Source of the DNA: Streptomyces sp. 8L
GTDB taxonomy: Bacteria > Actinomycetota > Actinomycetes > Streptomycetales > Streptomycetaceae
Direction: 5' to 3'
Assembly (NCBI RefSeq): GCF_020176795.1
Contig: NZ_JAIUKE010000008.1
Coordinates: 1-64,000, forward strand
Length of the DNA stretch: 64,000 nucleotides
Shown here: in pieces, positions 28,401 to 43,400 of the stretch
Layout: every line of letters starts with the position of its first letter
Numbering within the stretch: the first letter of the stretch is position 1
Program-made: the position numbers and the translations under genes
The notes under the pieces: generated by a model
Databases searched by the model: none
Told to the model about the DNA's origin: nothing
Seen by the model: the letters and a program-made list of their open reading frames with translations, nothing else

Positions 28401-31400
28401 TGGGACCCGGAGCTGGTGCGGCGGGTGAACACGGTGTTGCGCGAGCTGGTGCCCGGCCACGGTGAGGTGAGTGTCGAGGAAGTGGCCCGCCGGCACGACG
28501 AGTTGTCTCCTGGGAGGCAGAACCGGATCGTCCACGACAAGGGCGAGATCATCGCCCATCTGGTCGCGGGCAAGGAGCCCCCGACGGGTACCGGCTGGGG
28601 GTACGGGAGGGAGAAGGAGTACCTCCATGTCATGCATATCGCCGGTGAGGACGTCTCCGAGGTCAGGGGGGTGGCATTGGCCTACGGACCTGATCCGGAC
28701 TCGGCTCTCATCGTGGTCGAGGAAAAGGGCGTGTACCGGGGGCCGCATGGCGAGTTCTACTGGCGGCGCGAGGACGCGTTGTCGGCGCTGGGCCATCCCT
28801 CCGATACCGAGGTCGACGACGAGGACATTCCGGGCTTCAAGGTCAAGGTGGCCGTTCCCGAGCCCATCTTCGGGGTGTCCCGGGTCCATGAGGGAGAGGA
28901 GGACCGTGCCGAGAGCGAAGAGCTGTACTCGCTCGAAAAAGATCTTGAGCGCGCTTTCGAGGGCATCACCGACGAGCCGGGAAGCGGACCGAGCCGACCC
29001 CTGGCGGACATCCTGCCGCCCGGATGGCGCCTGACGGAGCTGGGCGGGGCCACGACGATCGGCCCGCGGCCGATCGGAGCACCGTCCGGCTCCCACGACC
29101 AGCACAACATCGGCGTGCCGTTGGCCGTCACACACCCCTTCCTGAAGTACATCCACGAACACACCTGGCGTGACGAGCGGGTCGGTTTCCACACCCGTGC
29201 GCACCTCGGTGACGCCTTGGCGTTCGCCGACGAGGGCGCGGCCCGCTTCATCGCCCGCACCGTCCTCGGGTACGTCAACGCGGAAGTCGTGGCGGATGCC
29301 CGCCGCCTTGTCGGCACTCCGGACCCCGCCGTACAGCAACTCCGGGGCCACTACGCGCTCATGTATCTGCTGGCTGCCATGGCCGTCAACACGCAAGTAG
29401 GCGATGATTCGGACAAGCGGTACATCGCTGTACTGCCCAGGCATGATCCGTCGGAGTTGTTCGGCGCCCTGCCCCAACGAGCACAGGCGTTTACGGCTCT
29501 CGACGCCGACAATTTCCTCGCCGAGTTCGACGCGCGGATACGCGGCAGGATTCCGGACTTGCTGGAACGGTACGAGGCGGTTCAGGGTCGGCAGCCGAGT
29601 CCGGGTGCCGAGGCATTCCCTCTGGGGTTCGAGCTGTTCAATACGGAGTTCAGCGTCGAGGACCTGCTGCGCACAGGCCTGGGGACCGGTGGCCGCGAGG
29701 TCACCATGGAAGACATCACCACCAGCAACACCGTGCCTGGCCTCGATGACACCAATGGGACCGTCGAACTGGTCGTTCAGGAAGTCCGCTACTACAAGCA
29801 GGAGTTCGTGACCGCCGCCGTCTCCTACCAGCACCAGAAGGAGATCACCCAGGTCGCGAGGGACCTCTTCCCGGCAGCTGGTCGCCTCCTGCGTCCGGCC
29901 CCCGAGGACATCGAGAGAGTCGGACAGGATTACGGCTCGCTGCGGCGCAGTCACCCAGGACGCCCGTCCAGGGTCCCGGGCGGTACGGCCGATCGCGCTG
30001 CCCGGCGCGGCGGGGAACCGATGGGGCCGGACAGTGTGCAGCAGGTGGTGGCCGCACAGAAGGCGAAGGGCATCGCCGGGCCGGTGGACGCGGTGCCCGC
30101 CGTGCCGCGGTGGCGGACGGGGGCGCCGGGCGGTGTTCCGCGGGCCGTGCTGAGCGGTGTGGAGGAGTTGGGCGGTGCGCGCTGGTGGGCGGCGCGGAAC
30201 GCGGCGGTGCCGGTACGGGTGGAGCACCAGTGGACGAATCCCTTCGCCCTGAGCCGGGACGCGTCGGGCGGGCTGTCGCCGACGACGGTGCACGCGGCGT
30301 TCGACAGGCGGCAGTTCTCGGTGGACGGTGAGGCGTTCACGGACCTTGAGGTGCGTACGGCGTTCTCCAACGCCGAAGCGTTCCCGCCCGCGGATGTCAC
30401 CCGTTTGTGGCAGCGGATGGGCGAGGGGATCGAGGAGAGGTTCAACGCGCCCGGTCATCAGCTGCCGAGCGGGGAACAGCGGCCGGACGGCTCCCGGTTG
30501 CACGTGACCCCGGTCCGGGTGGCATATACGGAGGACACGGACGCGCACTGGGTGCCGGGGGTGTTCGAACCCGACCCGCAGAGTGGGCCCGCGTCGCACG
30601 ACTGGCTGCCGCTCCACCTCGTCGGACGCAACGCCGAGGACGAGGCCGTGGACCTGGTTCCCGGCCTCGGCGCGCACGAGTTCGGGCACCAGCTCGGCAT
30701 GCCGGACGAGTCCCGGCGGCAGGGGGACGCGGACGACGGGCCGCTGCTGCATGTCGACGGCAGCCTCATGGGCGACTTCACCCGGCCCGTCGATCCGGCG
30801 GACTTGGCCGCGGAGAAGGAGGAGGCCAAGGGGGGCGGCGGGCAACAGCTGGCCGGCGGAGGTCTGTCCCAGGGCGGCCTGAGGGATCGACACCTGCTCC
30901 GTCTGGCGTCGATCATCGACGCGTTCCCGGACTCGGCCGCCTCCGCCTCCGTCACCTCCACCGTCCGGCGGCCGCGGGTCGGCGGCGACCCCATGGCGCC
31001 CGACTCGGCCCAGTGGCAGCCGAGCGCGGTGCGGCAGGCCGCGCCTCGGTCCGTCCAGGCCGCTTCGGAGCCGAAGGCCAGGGCGCTCTTCCCCGACCTG
31101 TACTTCGGGGACGAGCAGAACCGGGCGGAATGGCTCAGGGCCGCGACGCGGTACGAGCGGGCCGTCGGCCGGGCGATGGCATCCAACCCCGAGTCGCTGG
31201 AGGCGGCGCAGGCCGTCCTGCGACGGCTCATGGACCGCGTCCCCCACATGGCCGGGGGCGGCTCCTGGGAACGGCTCTTCTTCTCCCCGCTGGATCAGCG
31301 AGAGCCTGATGACCTGGTTACCCATTTGGCGATCTTGCTCGGGGCGGGGGAGGGCGACCCCAGCCTGTCCGCGGTGATGGACGCGGTGCGTGAGGGCGCG

Positions 31401-34400
31401 GAAGTCTATGCTGCGCTGGGTAATCTGCCGGAAGCGGCTTCCGTTGATGCGGCGCTGACCGGGCGACTGGTGGAGCTGGGGTACCCGATCACTGCCGAGC
31501 GCGCGGATGAGAAGACGGCGCTGATCGGCCAAGTCGAGACGCTGATGCGAGTCCATCAGGACCTCGGTGTCGGGGAGTCACCGGAGGCGGTTGGCTACCT
31601 GGACAGCTTCAGCCTTCTGTCCTTCCGAAACGCCGTACTGGCGTGGATTCTGCAGAAGGACGACACGCCGGCGCTGGGGCAACTGCTGGGGGCTGCGCAG
31701 CGGGGCGGAGCGGTGGACACCGACGACGCGGCGCCGCCGCGATGGATGGAGCCGGATCTCCGCGCGGTCAACGGGGTGGAGGCCGACGCGTCGCAGCTTT
31801 ATGGCCTGGTGCCCCTTCTGCTTGACCCCGTGCGTCAGGCAGAGAGCTCGGGGGGAGCTGTCCCGGATGCTCTGACACAGACGCCTCACGAGATCAGGTA
31901 CGCGGCTCGGTGGACCGCGAATCTGCTCGATCCGGAAAACACCGGTGGGTCGGACGCCCAGGCTCTGAGGACGGGCTTCGCGCAGCGCGGTGTGGGCTTC
32001 GTAATCAACGACGAGTCTCATGAGGACTGGCTGCGACTCCGATTGGCCTTTGCCCGATGGATGCGGCAGCACCGCAGGGGCTTCCAGGTTCCGTCGGACG
32101 CCCACCTGACTGCCCTGTACCTGCTGGGTCGTGAGGACGCGGCGCTGATGGCGAGCGTCACACCCGCCGCGGGTGCGAAGAACCGGGTGAGGCAAGTGAT
32201 CTTGGACCAGTTGTCAGGACGGGGTCGGGGGAGTGCCTCCAAGTCGTTCTCACTCGTCCTGCTGCGTGAGCCGGCCGTGCGCGAGCTGATCAGGGACCCG
32301 GGACTGCGCACAGACGAGCGCCTGTCCGATGTGGCCGACAAGCTGGCCACGGACGACCTGGTGACGGAACTGACCCAGCACGTGGAGATGGCGCAGCAGG
32401 CGCTGTTGTTGAACCTGCCCGAGGTCGAAGAGCCGGTACTGTGGGGGGAAACGGCGCCTGGGCCTCTCGACTCGCATCCCGCTACCGTGGGAGTCGGCAG
32501 AACGCTCAGCCGGCCGGCGCTGTTCCAGGCGGTCTCCGGCGGCGCTACGGCGGTCGCTGACGCGTTCCGGGCAGCCGACCGCTACGGCGGGCACCCAGTG
32601 GTCTACCGTCTGGACAAGCCGGTGGATGCCCGCAACATCGAGCCGTTCGGCAGACTCCCCCGCGGTCAGGTGGTGTTTCCACGCGCCACGACGTTCCATG
32701 AAGGAGCTCCCCAACTCCTTCGGGACGTGGCATCGGGCCGCGTGTACGTCCTCGTTCCCGTCACACAGGTCGAACAGGACACGGGGCCGGCGTGGAACCA
32801 GCCGGTCATCACCCGGCGGGTCAGCAGCGCGGGTGTCGAGTTCGGCCTCGCCTCCCACAGCGGTCCGGACTGGCAGGGTCGTAAGGCGTTCTACCAAGCG
32901 CTGCCCCACGTCACCCGCTACGTCCGCACACCGAAGGACGGGAAGCGTGAGCAGGAATTGCCCACTCCTCCCGTCAGAGTGGGGGCCGACGCCAACGGCA
33001 GGCCACGGACCGTTGTATGGATGTCCCATGGCGCACCGAAACGGGTGGAGACGTACACCCCGTACGGGGTTGCGTTCGAAAGCGGTACCGGTGTGGGGCG
33101 CCGTGGTGACCAGGCAGCCCGGAGGCTCGGTCTCGACCCGTCCACCACGAGCCAGCTGCTGGTGGTCTGCCACGCAGCCCACGGTGGTGCCGGCGCCCGG
33201 TCCGCTGCCCAGAAGGCGGCCGACCGGCGCGCGGGAGGTTCTGTCGTTGCAGCCAACGTCCTAGTTGTCATGAGGACGCACAAAGCCTCGCGGCAACGGT
33301 CCTTGGAATTGGCCGGCGAGAAGGGTGGCCCGGACCCCGACTGGTACAGACTCACGGGCGAGGCGGCCGCCACAGTCACCCAGGAACGGGCCCAGCTGCC
33401 CTTCGCGGGCCAGGAGTCGGGGCGCCACCTGTGGTACGCGACCCCCCGCTGGGAAACCGTCGCCCTGAGTCACGAGCAGAGCATCGGGGCGGCCCTCGGC
33501 GACGATGACGAACGGATCGACTTCGCGGTCCGGTTGGCCGACGCGCTGATCGACAGCGGTTATCCGGTGGACGTTCCGGACATCACCACGCTCGCGAACG
33601 TGATGGCCGCGATCGAGACCACGGTCCATGCCGTCGACGGGGAACGGAGGGTCCGTCTGGCCGAGGACGACGACAAGCGGGAGGACTATCTGACCGTGCG
33701 CGGCATGCTCGTCCGCGCGGGATCGTACAGCAGTGTGAAACCGTTGTTCGACGCGCAGCGGGCGGCGGTGTTCGACAAGCAGGATGCCAACACGGCCCGG
33801 GACGACCACCGGCCGCTGCTGGCGGCGATCATCGGCTGGCGGCTGTCCACCGGCACCGGCACCCTCACCGAGATCCTCAACGACTACGCCGTGAACGTCG
33901 CCCAGGACGACGACCGGGGCATCGACGTCGACGGCCTGCGCGACGCCCTGCTGGGCGACGCCGTGGACGTCTACGACTGGGTGCGTACGGCGTTCTCACC
34001 GTTCACGGGAGATCACGAGGCGCTCACCGGTATCTACGACGAGGCATGGCTGCCGCCGCACCACCAGATGTACTCGCCGGGATTCACCGCGGAGACGACC
34101 GACGGTATCGAGGTGCCGGAGGGGCTGGTCACGGCCGTACGGGCCCTGGCACCGGCCGTGAATCTGCCGCCGGTCCCCGAGGAGGAGGCGGAGGAGGTGG
34201 GGGCGTTGAGCTGGGCGCCGCGGCACGCGGCGCTGCGGGCGTGGGCGCAGACGCACTCGGGTACGCCGCTGGACCGCCTGCTGCCCGCCCATCTGACCGC
34301 TCTGTACCTGGCGACCCACGAGCTGGATTACCGCCTGTTGCGCACCCTCGGCGCGGACCTTGCAGGCCACGGGACAGCCGCTGCGAGCGACGCCGATCTC

Positions 34401-37400
34401 GGCAAGAAACTGTCCGCAGTGGTCGCGGGCCTGGTGGACACCGGCTCGCAGGACTTCCCGCTCCTCCTGACGGACAAGCCGGCCTTCCACGAACTCACCC
34501 TTCACCCCGCGCTGCGGGAGCCGGCGCACCCCCAGCACCAGGATGTCCGGCAACGCCTGATCCGCATGACCGAGACGATGGCCCGCGACGTGCGCTCGCA
34601 GGCCGGGGTTCATCGGGGCATGCTCGCCGAGGCACTGGCCAAGCTGCCGGCGCTGCCCGAGGGGCAGTCGGTGTATGTCGGCTTCTACTGGGACTCGCCC
34701 ACGAATGGCCAACCTCCCCTCAGGCCCCACCTGATGACGATCCCGGCGTTCCAGATGGCGGTGCGCAGTCTTCCGGACGCGCTGAGCGGACTGGCCGCCT
34801 CCTACCCCGGCCGTCATCGTGTCGTGGTCCGCGTCCACGGGTCCGGCGCCCGCGACGTCGCGTTCGCCGCCGGCCGTCCGGAGCAGGGCCAGGCACTCTT
34901 CCCGTCGGACACCGAGGTCGCGGTCACGACCTACGGCCTGATGCGGGACGTGGGCACCGGCGAGCCCTACGAGTACCTGGAGGCACGGCCGTCCCGGCAG
35001 GGTGTCCTTCCCCGGGAGGAGGCCCTGCGGCTGGAGGTGAGTTCGGAGCTGGCGAAGCTGGGACGGTCCGACCTGTCCCTGCCGGCGCTGGAGGAGCTGC
35101 GGCGGGTCGACCACGCCCGGCCGGAGGGCCTGCGGAACGCACGCGAGATCGCCGACCGGCTCGTCCGGAACGACCACGCGCGCCGCGCGGCCGTCGCCGC
35201 CCAGGAGCCGACCCCCGGACGGGGCCTGCGCGGCGGGACATACCAGGCGGGCGAGCCGTCGCGGGCGGCACGCACCGAGAGCGAGGAAGGCGCCGACGTG
35301 ACGGCGTCGGTGTTCCCCGACCGGGAGGAGGTCCGTGTTCCCGAGCCGGTCGCCGGAGCCGAGTTGAGCGATGCGGACGCCGAGATCCTGCTGGCCGACG
35401 TCAACGCGGAGCTGGCCAGGAACCATCTGCCCACGGGCGCGTTCAGCGCCGGGGAACTCAAGGAGGGCTACCCGTACCTCCGTGCCCGGCAGGGGCTTAA
35501 GAACGCGACGTTCAGGATGCTGGCCCAGCAGATCGTGCTGGACCACATCGCGGACCAGATCGGGGAGAACGTCGCGCGCCGCGCGTCCGCCCGCTCGGAC
35601 GTCTCGCCGGCGAGTGCGCTTCACACCGGCGCCTCCTCTCCCACGCCGAAGGCCAAGGCGCTGTTTCCGTCGCTGTACTTCGGGGATCGTGAGAACCGGA
35701 CCAAGTGGCTGGAGACCGCGAGGGGGTACGAACAGGCGCTCGGCCGGGTGCTGGAGGCCGATCCCATGTGGCTGCGGGCCGCACGGGCCACACTGGCACG
35801 GCTCGCCGAGAAGGTCGAGGAACATGTCGGGAAGGGCAACCACGCACCGTTCTTCTTTCCCCGGCCCGGCCAGGGCAGTCGGCCGGCGCATCCGCAGGCG
35901 GCGCTTGACGCGCTGCTTGATCCCGGAGCGCAGCCGGCTCCCGCTCTGTCGTCGGTGATGGAGGCGGTGGCGCGGGGGGCGACGCTCTACGCCGGTTGGC
36001 AGGGCCTGCTGCAGCCGAGGGATGAGGACCCTGCGCTGACCGAGCGGCTGGTGGAGCTGGGGTATCCGATCGCCCCCGAGGACCAGGACGCCAAGGCGGC
36101 AATAACTGGCCTGGTCGAGACCCTGCTGCTGGTGCATCAGGAGATCGGTGTCCGCGTCGCTCCCAGCAGGTACACAGTGCCCTTCGACGGCAACGCACTG
36201 AATTTCCGGAACGCAGTGCTGGCGTGGGTGCTGGCGGACGACGACGCGCCCGCGTTGGGGCAGTTGCTCGGCGCGGCGCAGCGGGCGGGCGTGGTGGACG
36301 TCGATCACGCGGTTCCGCCTCGCTGGATGGAGCCGGATCTGCGTACGGCCGACTCGGTGGAGGCCGACGCGTCTCAGCTGTACGGCCTGGTGCCGTTCCT
36401 GTTCGATCCTCAACACCAGATGTGGCAGGGGCCACTGGCAGGTGACAAGGCGCTCGCATACGCGTTGTCGCGGTTCCCGCACGAGGTGCGTTACGAGGAG
36501 TGGGCGCGGGACCTGCTGTCCCCGGGCGGAGACCGGGGAGCCGGCATCGAGGGTCTCGCGGAGGACCTCATGGGCGCGGGCGACTTCGTGCCCCTCTCCG
36601 GCCGGAGCGACGCCTCCTGGCGCCGTCGGGAGGCATTCGCGCGGTGGAGGCGTGAGAACCGCCGCCACACCAACACCGTGAAGCCCGGATACCTGATCGC
36701 GATGTTCCTGCTCGGGGGGGCCGATGCCGCCCTGATGGCCCCGGCCGTCGTCGCGGGCGGCCGGGACGCATTGCGCGACCTGATCCAGTCCCTGCTGGAG
36801 AGACTGCGACCGGCACGTGAACACGGAGTGATGCCTGCCACTCTGCCCCTCCTCCTGCTTCGCGCGCCAGAAGTAAGGAAGTTGGTGCACCAGTCCTGGA
36901 AATGGACGCAGGAAAGTGCACGGGCCGTGGCCGACACTGTTGCCACAGACGCTTTGCTGGCAGAGATCGCCCAGCATGCGGAGATGGCGCGGCGGGCGGT
37001 GATCGCGGGCCTGCCCGAGTACGAGGCACCGGTGCTGTGGGGGGTCGCGGAATCGGGGGATGCGCCCCGCACCGGTGGGAATGTGCAGTTGCCTACGCTG
37101 TTCCAGGCAACCACCAAGTCCGGCTCCGCGGTGCGCGACGCCTTCCGGAATGTCGAACGGTCCGGCGGGCGTCCCGTCGTCTACCAGGTGGAGAGGCCGG
37201 TTGGCGCCTACGCGTTCGCGGCGTTCGCCCGTAACCCGCACGACCAGGTGGTCTTCCCCGACGCGTCGCGCTACATCGAGATCTCACGCGAGGTCGTTTA
37301 CGACGCGGCGGTCGGCCGCCCGTACCAGCTGGTCACCCTGGAGCCAGCCGAGCCCGAGGAGGCCCTGGTCTGGCGGCGGCAGACACCCACCAGGGAGATC

Positions 37401-40400
37401 CGCACAGCAAGGGGCGTCCTCTACGGCGAGGCCGCCATCAGCGGCGACGTCTGGCTCCAGTATCAGGACTTCTACCGGACCATGCCCGAGACGCCGGAGT
37501 ATGTCGTCAGAAGGATGGACCCCTCGGCCCCTGCCGGCGTCCTGCCGACTCCCGTCGCCACCGGCTTCGACACCGCCGGAGCCCCCCGCTTCGTCGTCTG
37601 GACCTCCCACGGCAACGTCGGCACTTACGCGACTTCGACTCGTGAGGGCATCAAGGTCACCAGCGGCCTGTCGGCTGCCCGCAGTGGCGACCGGTTGATT
37701 CAGCGGCTCGGCCTCGACCGCGCCACGCCCCGGATGATGATGGTGTGTTGGGCCGCGAACGACGCCCCGGGCGTCACCTCTGTCGGCGAGCAGGTTGCGA
37801 CTCTGCAGCGTACGGAGAGCAGCGTCATCGCCGGCACCCTCCCGGTCGGCAAGGTCATGCTCGGATCGCCGTGGAGGGACGCGGTCGCGCTGTACGAGCA
37901 GGACTCCGGGCCTGCCCCGGAGTGGAAGACGTTCACCTGGGAGCCGTCGCGAGCGGCTCAGGAGCGCACGGGCACGCCGGGACGCCTGGCCGACCAGGAA
38001 GCGGCCAGCCGCCAGTGGTACGCGGCGCCCGGGTGGAAGCAGGCGGCCCTCAGACACGAGGCGGCGATCGGATCCGCTCTCAGCCGCCGCTCCGAACTGC
38101 TTGACTTCGCCCACCGGTTCGCCCAGCAGCTCGCGGGCTCAGGTGCGTACAACGTCGTCCTGCCTGCCGTCAGCAGGTCGGTGGCCGACGTGATGAACGG
38201 GATATACCGGGCGGTCATCCGTGTTCGAGGGACCCGGCAGCATTCCATCGCATACGCCGCCAGTGTCCAGAACGACCTGGCTGTCACCCGTGGTCTGTTC
38301 CTGCGCGTCGGTAGTTACGAAAGTCTGAAGCCGTTGTTCGATGCGCACGAGGCAGTCGGGGCCCCCGGCGGGCACATGCGGTTGCTCAAAGCGGTGATCG
38401 GCTGGCGGCTGGCGACATCGGCACGAACACTGGCCGAGATCCTCGATGACTACGTGCGGAACGTCGCGTTCCACCGGCGGGACGTCAACGCCGACGAGCT
38501 CGAGGAAGCCCTGCTGGCCGGCGCCACGTTCATGTACGACTGGGTGGACAAGGAACTGTCGCCCTTCACGGGCAGCCAGGACGAGCGGAGGCGGAGGTAC
38601 GGCAACGACTGGCTGCCACCTCATCACTTGGTGCGCTTTGCGCGCATCGGGGAAGACGCGACCGGAGGCATCGCGGTCCCCGAGGGGTTGGATGTGGCCG
38701 TCCGAACCCTCGCCCCGGCCGGGGCCCTGCCGCCCGTTCCCGGGTCGCTGGCCTCCCACGTCGGCACAAGTACCTGGGCCGCACGGCACGCGGCGCTGCG
38801 GGAATGGGCCGGGCTGCACCCCGAGGAGTCACTGGACGGCCTGCTCCCCAATCACCTGACCGCGCTGTTCCTGGCGACCCACGCGCCGGACCACGCCCTG
38901 CTGCACGCCAACCTCGACGACCCCGGAGCGGGCGGGAGCGACAGCGAACTGGCCGAGGAACTCAGCGACACGGTTCAGCAGGCGCTAACCGACGACTCCC
39001 ACGACTTCTCTCTCATGCTGTCCGCCGACAGAGGGTTCGCGCGGCTTGCACGCACGCTCACGAGCACGGACCCCGACAGTGACGCGCACTCCGCTGCCCG
39101 GGCCGAGCTGACGCGGTGGTGCATCGAGCGGGTGTCGTCGCTGAGGCCCTACCTCCGCAGGGTCCAGGGCATGCTCGGCGAGGCGCTGGCGGTCCTGCCG
39201 CCGCTGCCCTCGGACCAGCCGGTGTACGTCGCCTTCTGGACGCCCGCGCAGCGGGGACAGGGATTCCACGTGCCCGACGTGCTGAGCCTGCCGAGGTTCC
39301 AGCTGGCGTACCGCAGCGCGGAGGACGCGCTGGCCACCATGGAGCCCGCTCCCGGCGAGGGATGGCGCCGGGCGCTGGTGGCGGTCAAGGGCTCGGCCGC
39401 GCGTGACGTGTCCTTCGCCGCGGGCGATCCGTCGTTGCGGCGGGCCCTGCTGCCGGGGCGCGCCGATCTTGCCCTCGACCTGCGGAAGACGGCGTACGAC
39501 GAGGACGGCGAGCCCTACCTTTCGCTCGTGGCCGGCACGCCTCGGTCCGAGACGGTCGTCCCCGAGCCAGTCCTCTCGCAGCAGTCCATCGCCACGGCTG
39601 CCCCCTCGCTCGCCGCTCCGCGACAGGCGATGGCCGCGAGCGGCCTCAAGGGCGGCGCGCCGCGTTCCGAACGCAGGGCCGGCTCCCGGGGAGGACCGTC
39701 GTCACTGGGCACGCCGTCGCCGTCCGGGCAGCGGTCCGATTCCCGCAGGCCCTCCCCGAGCACGCAGCTCGCGGCCGAACAGCGGCCCAGCTCCAGGCGG
39801 TTGTCCCCGAACGTGGCCCCGGCGGCCGAGCAGCGGCCGAGTTCGAGTGGACTGTCCCCGGCGGACGCCGCACGCCGGCCGCGGAGCGGCTCGGCACAGT
39901 CGGGCTCCACGCACCGCCGCAGGAGTTCGAGTGTGCGTAGCGCCCTGGAGGCGCTGGGGCTGAGGCGGGCTCCCGTCGCCCCGGAGGAGGACTTCGCCGG
40001 GTTCCTGGTGCGCACGCTCGCGCAGATGGGGGCCTCCGCCGCGGGCGTGGGCCGGCAGGTCGCGGTGGAGCCGGAGGGATGGCTTGGCCGGGCCCGCCGG
40101 GAGGTTCCCGCGGTGGCCGAGGTTCCCGACGCCACGGCGGTACGGGAGGGGCTCGTGCGCCTGCTCGGCGCGTCCGACGGGGTGTCCGACGCGGTGACGG
40201 ACCAGGGCATGGGAGACGTGTTCCGGGCCGCGCTCGACGGCTCGGCCCTGCGGATCGCCGGCCGGCGGGTCACGATCGAGGTGGCGGGCATCGCCCCGCC
40301 CACCGGGGGCCCGATGGAGTCGACCGGCGAACGGGCCCGCGGCGGTCGGGTCACCTCGGTGTCACAGGAGTCCAGCGACCGGGCGGACCGTACGGCGGTG

Positions 40401-43400
40401 GACCCGCTGTCGCTGGTGAAGGTGCCGGTGCACCCGGGTGTGACGCTGTCGGCGGGCCTCGCGGGCGACACCCGGGAGCACGGGGTGACCGCCCGCAGCA
40501 GCGTCCACGAGGCGGTGTCCGCCTCGGAGTCGGGCGTGGCGGCGGACATCAGCTCCCACGAAGTGACGTTCGAGATGTCCGTGGGCGAGCGCGGGGCCCG
40601 GGTGACGGACCGGGTGACGGTGCCGATGGAGCTGTCCTGGCCGAGGCCAAGGACCGGCACCGGTTCCCACGCGGATGTCGCCCTCGGCTATCCGCGGCTG
40701 CCCGCCGGAGCGGGGGCCCAGGCACGCGCCGACGTGTTCCGGTCCGCCCAGCGCGTCGTGGAGAAGCTGCGGTACGCGTTCTTCCACGGTCTGAGGGATC
40801 TTCCCGGGACGGTGACCGCCGTCGCCGGGGCGTTCGCCACGGAGGAGGACAGGAACGCGTTCGATCAGTGGGTGGCGGGGCTGCGCCAGCCCCAGGTGCA
40901 CGAGGCGCGCGGAATGCTCAGGGAGCCGGCTCGGGCCACGTTCCGGTTCAAGGGCGGTCAGAGGCAGGAGGTCGTGGTGGCGCTGGCGCCGCCGGGGAGC
41001 GCGGTTCCGGGAGACGCCGCACTGCACGGTGAGTTCGCCGACCGGAGCGAGCGCAGCGTGACGTACACGCGCACGGACGAGGCGTCCGAGACGGTCCGCA
41101 GTGGTCACCGGCACAGTCTGGGCGGCACGGTGGGAGCGGAGACGGGCGATCCGCTGACGAACCTCGCGCTGCCCGGCATCTCGGTGGAACTGAGCGGCGA
41201 GCGGTATACCAAGGAGGTCGACGAGGCGGTTCTCACGTACCGCACGGAGCTGTCCGAGACCTACCACGGGGAGTTCGACCACTACGAGGCGCCGCTGGCC
41301 TACGTGGTGTCGGTCGCGGGGGCCTCGAAACGGCTGGAGGGCGGCGCCACGCTGTGGCTCAGCTCCTCCCCCTCGACGCTCGCCAGCCCCGGAGAACTGC
41401 CCGCCGGCCTGGACATGGCCACGATCCCCGACCACACCAACGCGCGCCACGAACTGCTCAAGGAAGTGGCGGACGACATCAGCGCCGAGGCCGTCAAGGC
41501 CACGGGCCTGCTGTCCGCGAGGGGAGCGACCGCAGAGGCCCGCATCGCCAAGGAACTGGCGGACTTCCTGCGGGCCGAGCGGAACGCGGCGGCGCTGGTG
41601 GACGGCGACGAAGGGGTGATGTTCACTCCGTCCGCCGGCGGCACCCACCTCTACCTGCGCGCCACCGTGGACCGCGACAACGGCCGGTACGCCGGTCCGG
41701 CCGACGACCTCCTTCTGGGCATGGGAACGGCCACCGGGGCCGCCCGCCACACCGGCCGCGGCCACGGCCGCTCCGCCAGCGCCGAGGTGACCTTCGACGG
41801 GCTGCCCGGACCGCTGGAGACCTCGGCCGCGATGCGGCTGTCGATGGATGCCGCGCACCACGACGAGATCGCCGTCGAGGTCGAGCAGGAACGGGCGTGG
41901 CAGGGGAACACGGTCCCGCACCGCGTCGTCTACCCGTTCACGGTCCAGGTGCGGGCAGGGGACTCCTCGCGCGGCGACGACTGGCAGGAACTCCGGAGCG
42001 ATCCGGCCCTGCCGCACCGGGTGCGCATCGTCGTGCCGGGACTGTCCGACAGCGCCGAGCACTTCACCGAGGACATCGCCTCGACCACCGTGGAGACCGA
42101 CTGGCGGCCCGCGAGCCCCGACGACCTGGTCCGCGAGGGTGTCGCGCTGCCCGCGTCGGCGGACGTGGAGGTGATGAAACCGGTCGGGGCCCTGCGGTCG
42201 ACCGCCGCGGCCCTGCTGGACGAGCTGCCAGAGGCCGGCGGCTGGCGGAACACGATGCTCCGGATAGCGGCCTACGGGCTGCTGGGGGAGCGGCCGGGGA
42301 CACTGGGCGAGGATCGCGAGGGACTGCCGGGGCCCATGGCACTCGGCCTGTGGGCGCGTCGGGATGTCCGCCGGGCCCGGTTCGTGGCGACGACGAACCC
42401 CCGCGCCGGGACCGACTGGCTGTCGCTGGAGAGCCACAACGAGGGCGGTCCGCTCGGCGGCCGGGACGTGTACGGGCGCGTGAGCATCAGTGAATTCCTG
42501 CGCCTTCCCCGCATCGTCGGCCGGCAGGAGGGCCGGACCTTCCGCGTCACCGAGATCACCACCACCAAGCTGCCCTCCTCGGACGAGCGGTCCAAGGGCG
42601 TCGAGGTGCGCGCGAAGACCGGGTACACGGCCGAGGCCGGGCACTTCTCGGCGGCCCTCACGGCCAAGGCGCGGGCGGGTTTCAGCCACGAGCACAAGGA
42701 CTCCTCCGACGGCTCGGTGCGGACCCGGACCGAGACGACGTTCACCGACCGCGCCTACCGCGTCGTGTTCGACACGGCCCGGGTCCTGCAGGCCGGGGCC
42801 GACCGGGCATGGACGGGCCCGGCGACCGGTGAGCACGGGAAGACGAGCGCCCCGCATGCCAGAGTCAGGCACGTTCCCGACGCGGTCGTGGTCTGGGTCC
42901 CGGCCAGTGAACTCCCGTCGCTGGGCGCCCTGCCGGACGAGCAGGTGGCCAAACTGCACCCCGACGACCAGGACCGCTACCACCGCGCGAGGGAAGCCGC
43001 CCGTGCCGCGAGCGGCCTTACCCGTCCGGGGCTGCGCAGGGCCCCCACCCTGCCGCTGTGGCAGCCGCCGGCCGACATCGGGCACGGCATCGGCACGCCC
43101 GGCCTGCACCGTCCGGCCGGCCTGACCGCCCTGGTCGAGGCCCTGAAGGGAGCGCTGGCGGCCTGGCGCGCGAAGCACGTGCAGGGCCCCGCGCAGGGCC
43201 CGCGGAAGCGGCTGTTCATCGACATGGCCCAACAGCTCGAACGGCAGATCTTCGAGCAGGCGGAGTCGGGCGGCCTGCCGCGCCTGCTCAACCAGGCGCT
43301 CAACGGCGGGTTGCCGTTGTCCACGCAGGCGCAGAAGGGGGACCAGGGCGTCACCTGGGAGCAGTTGGCCCTGGTGAAACTCACCCTGGGCCCTGGAACG

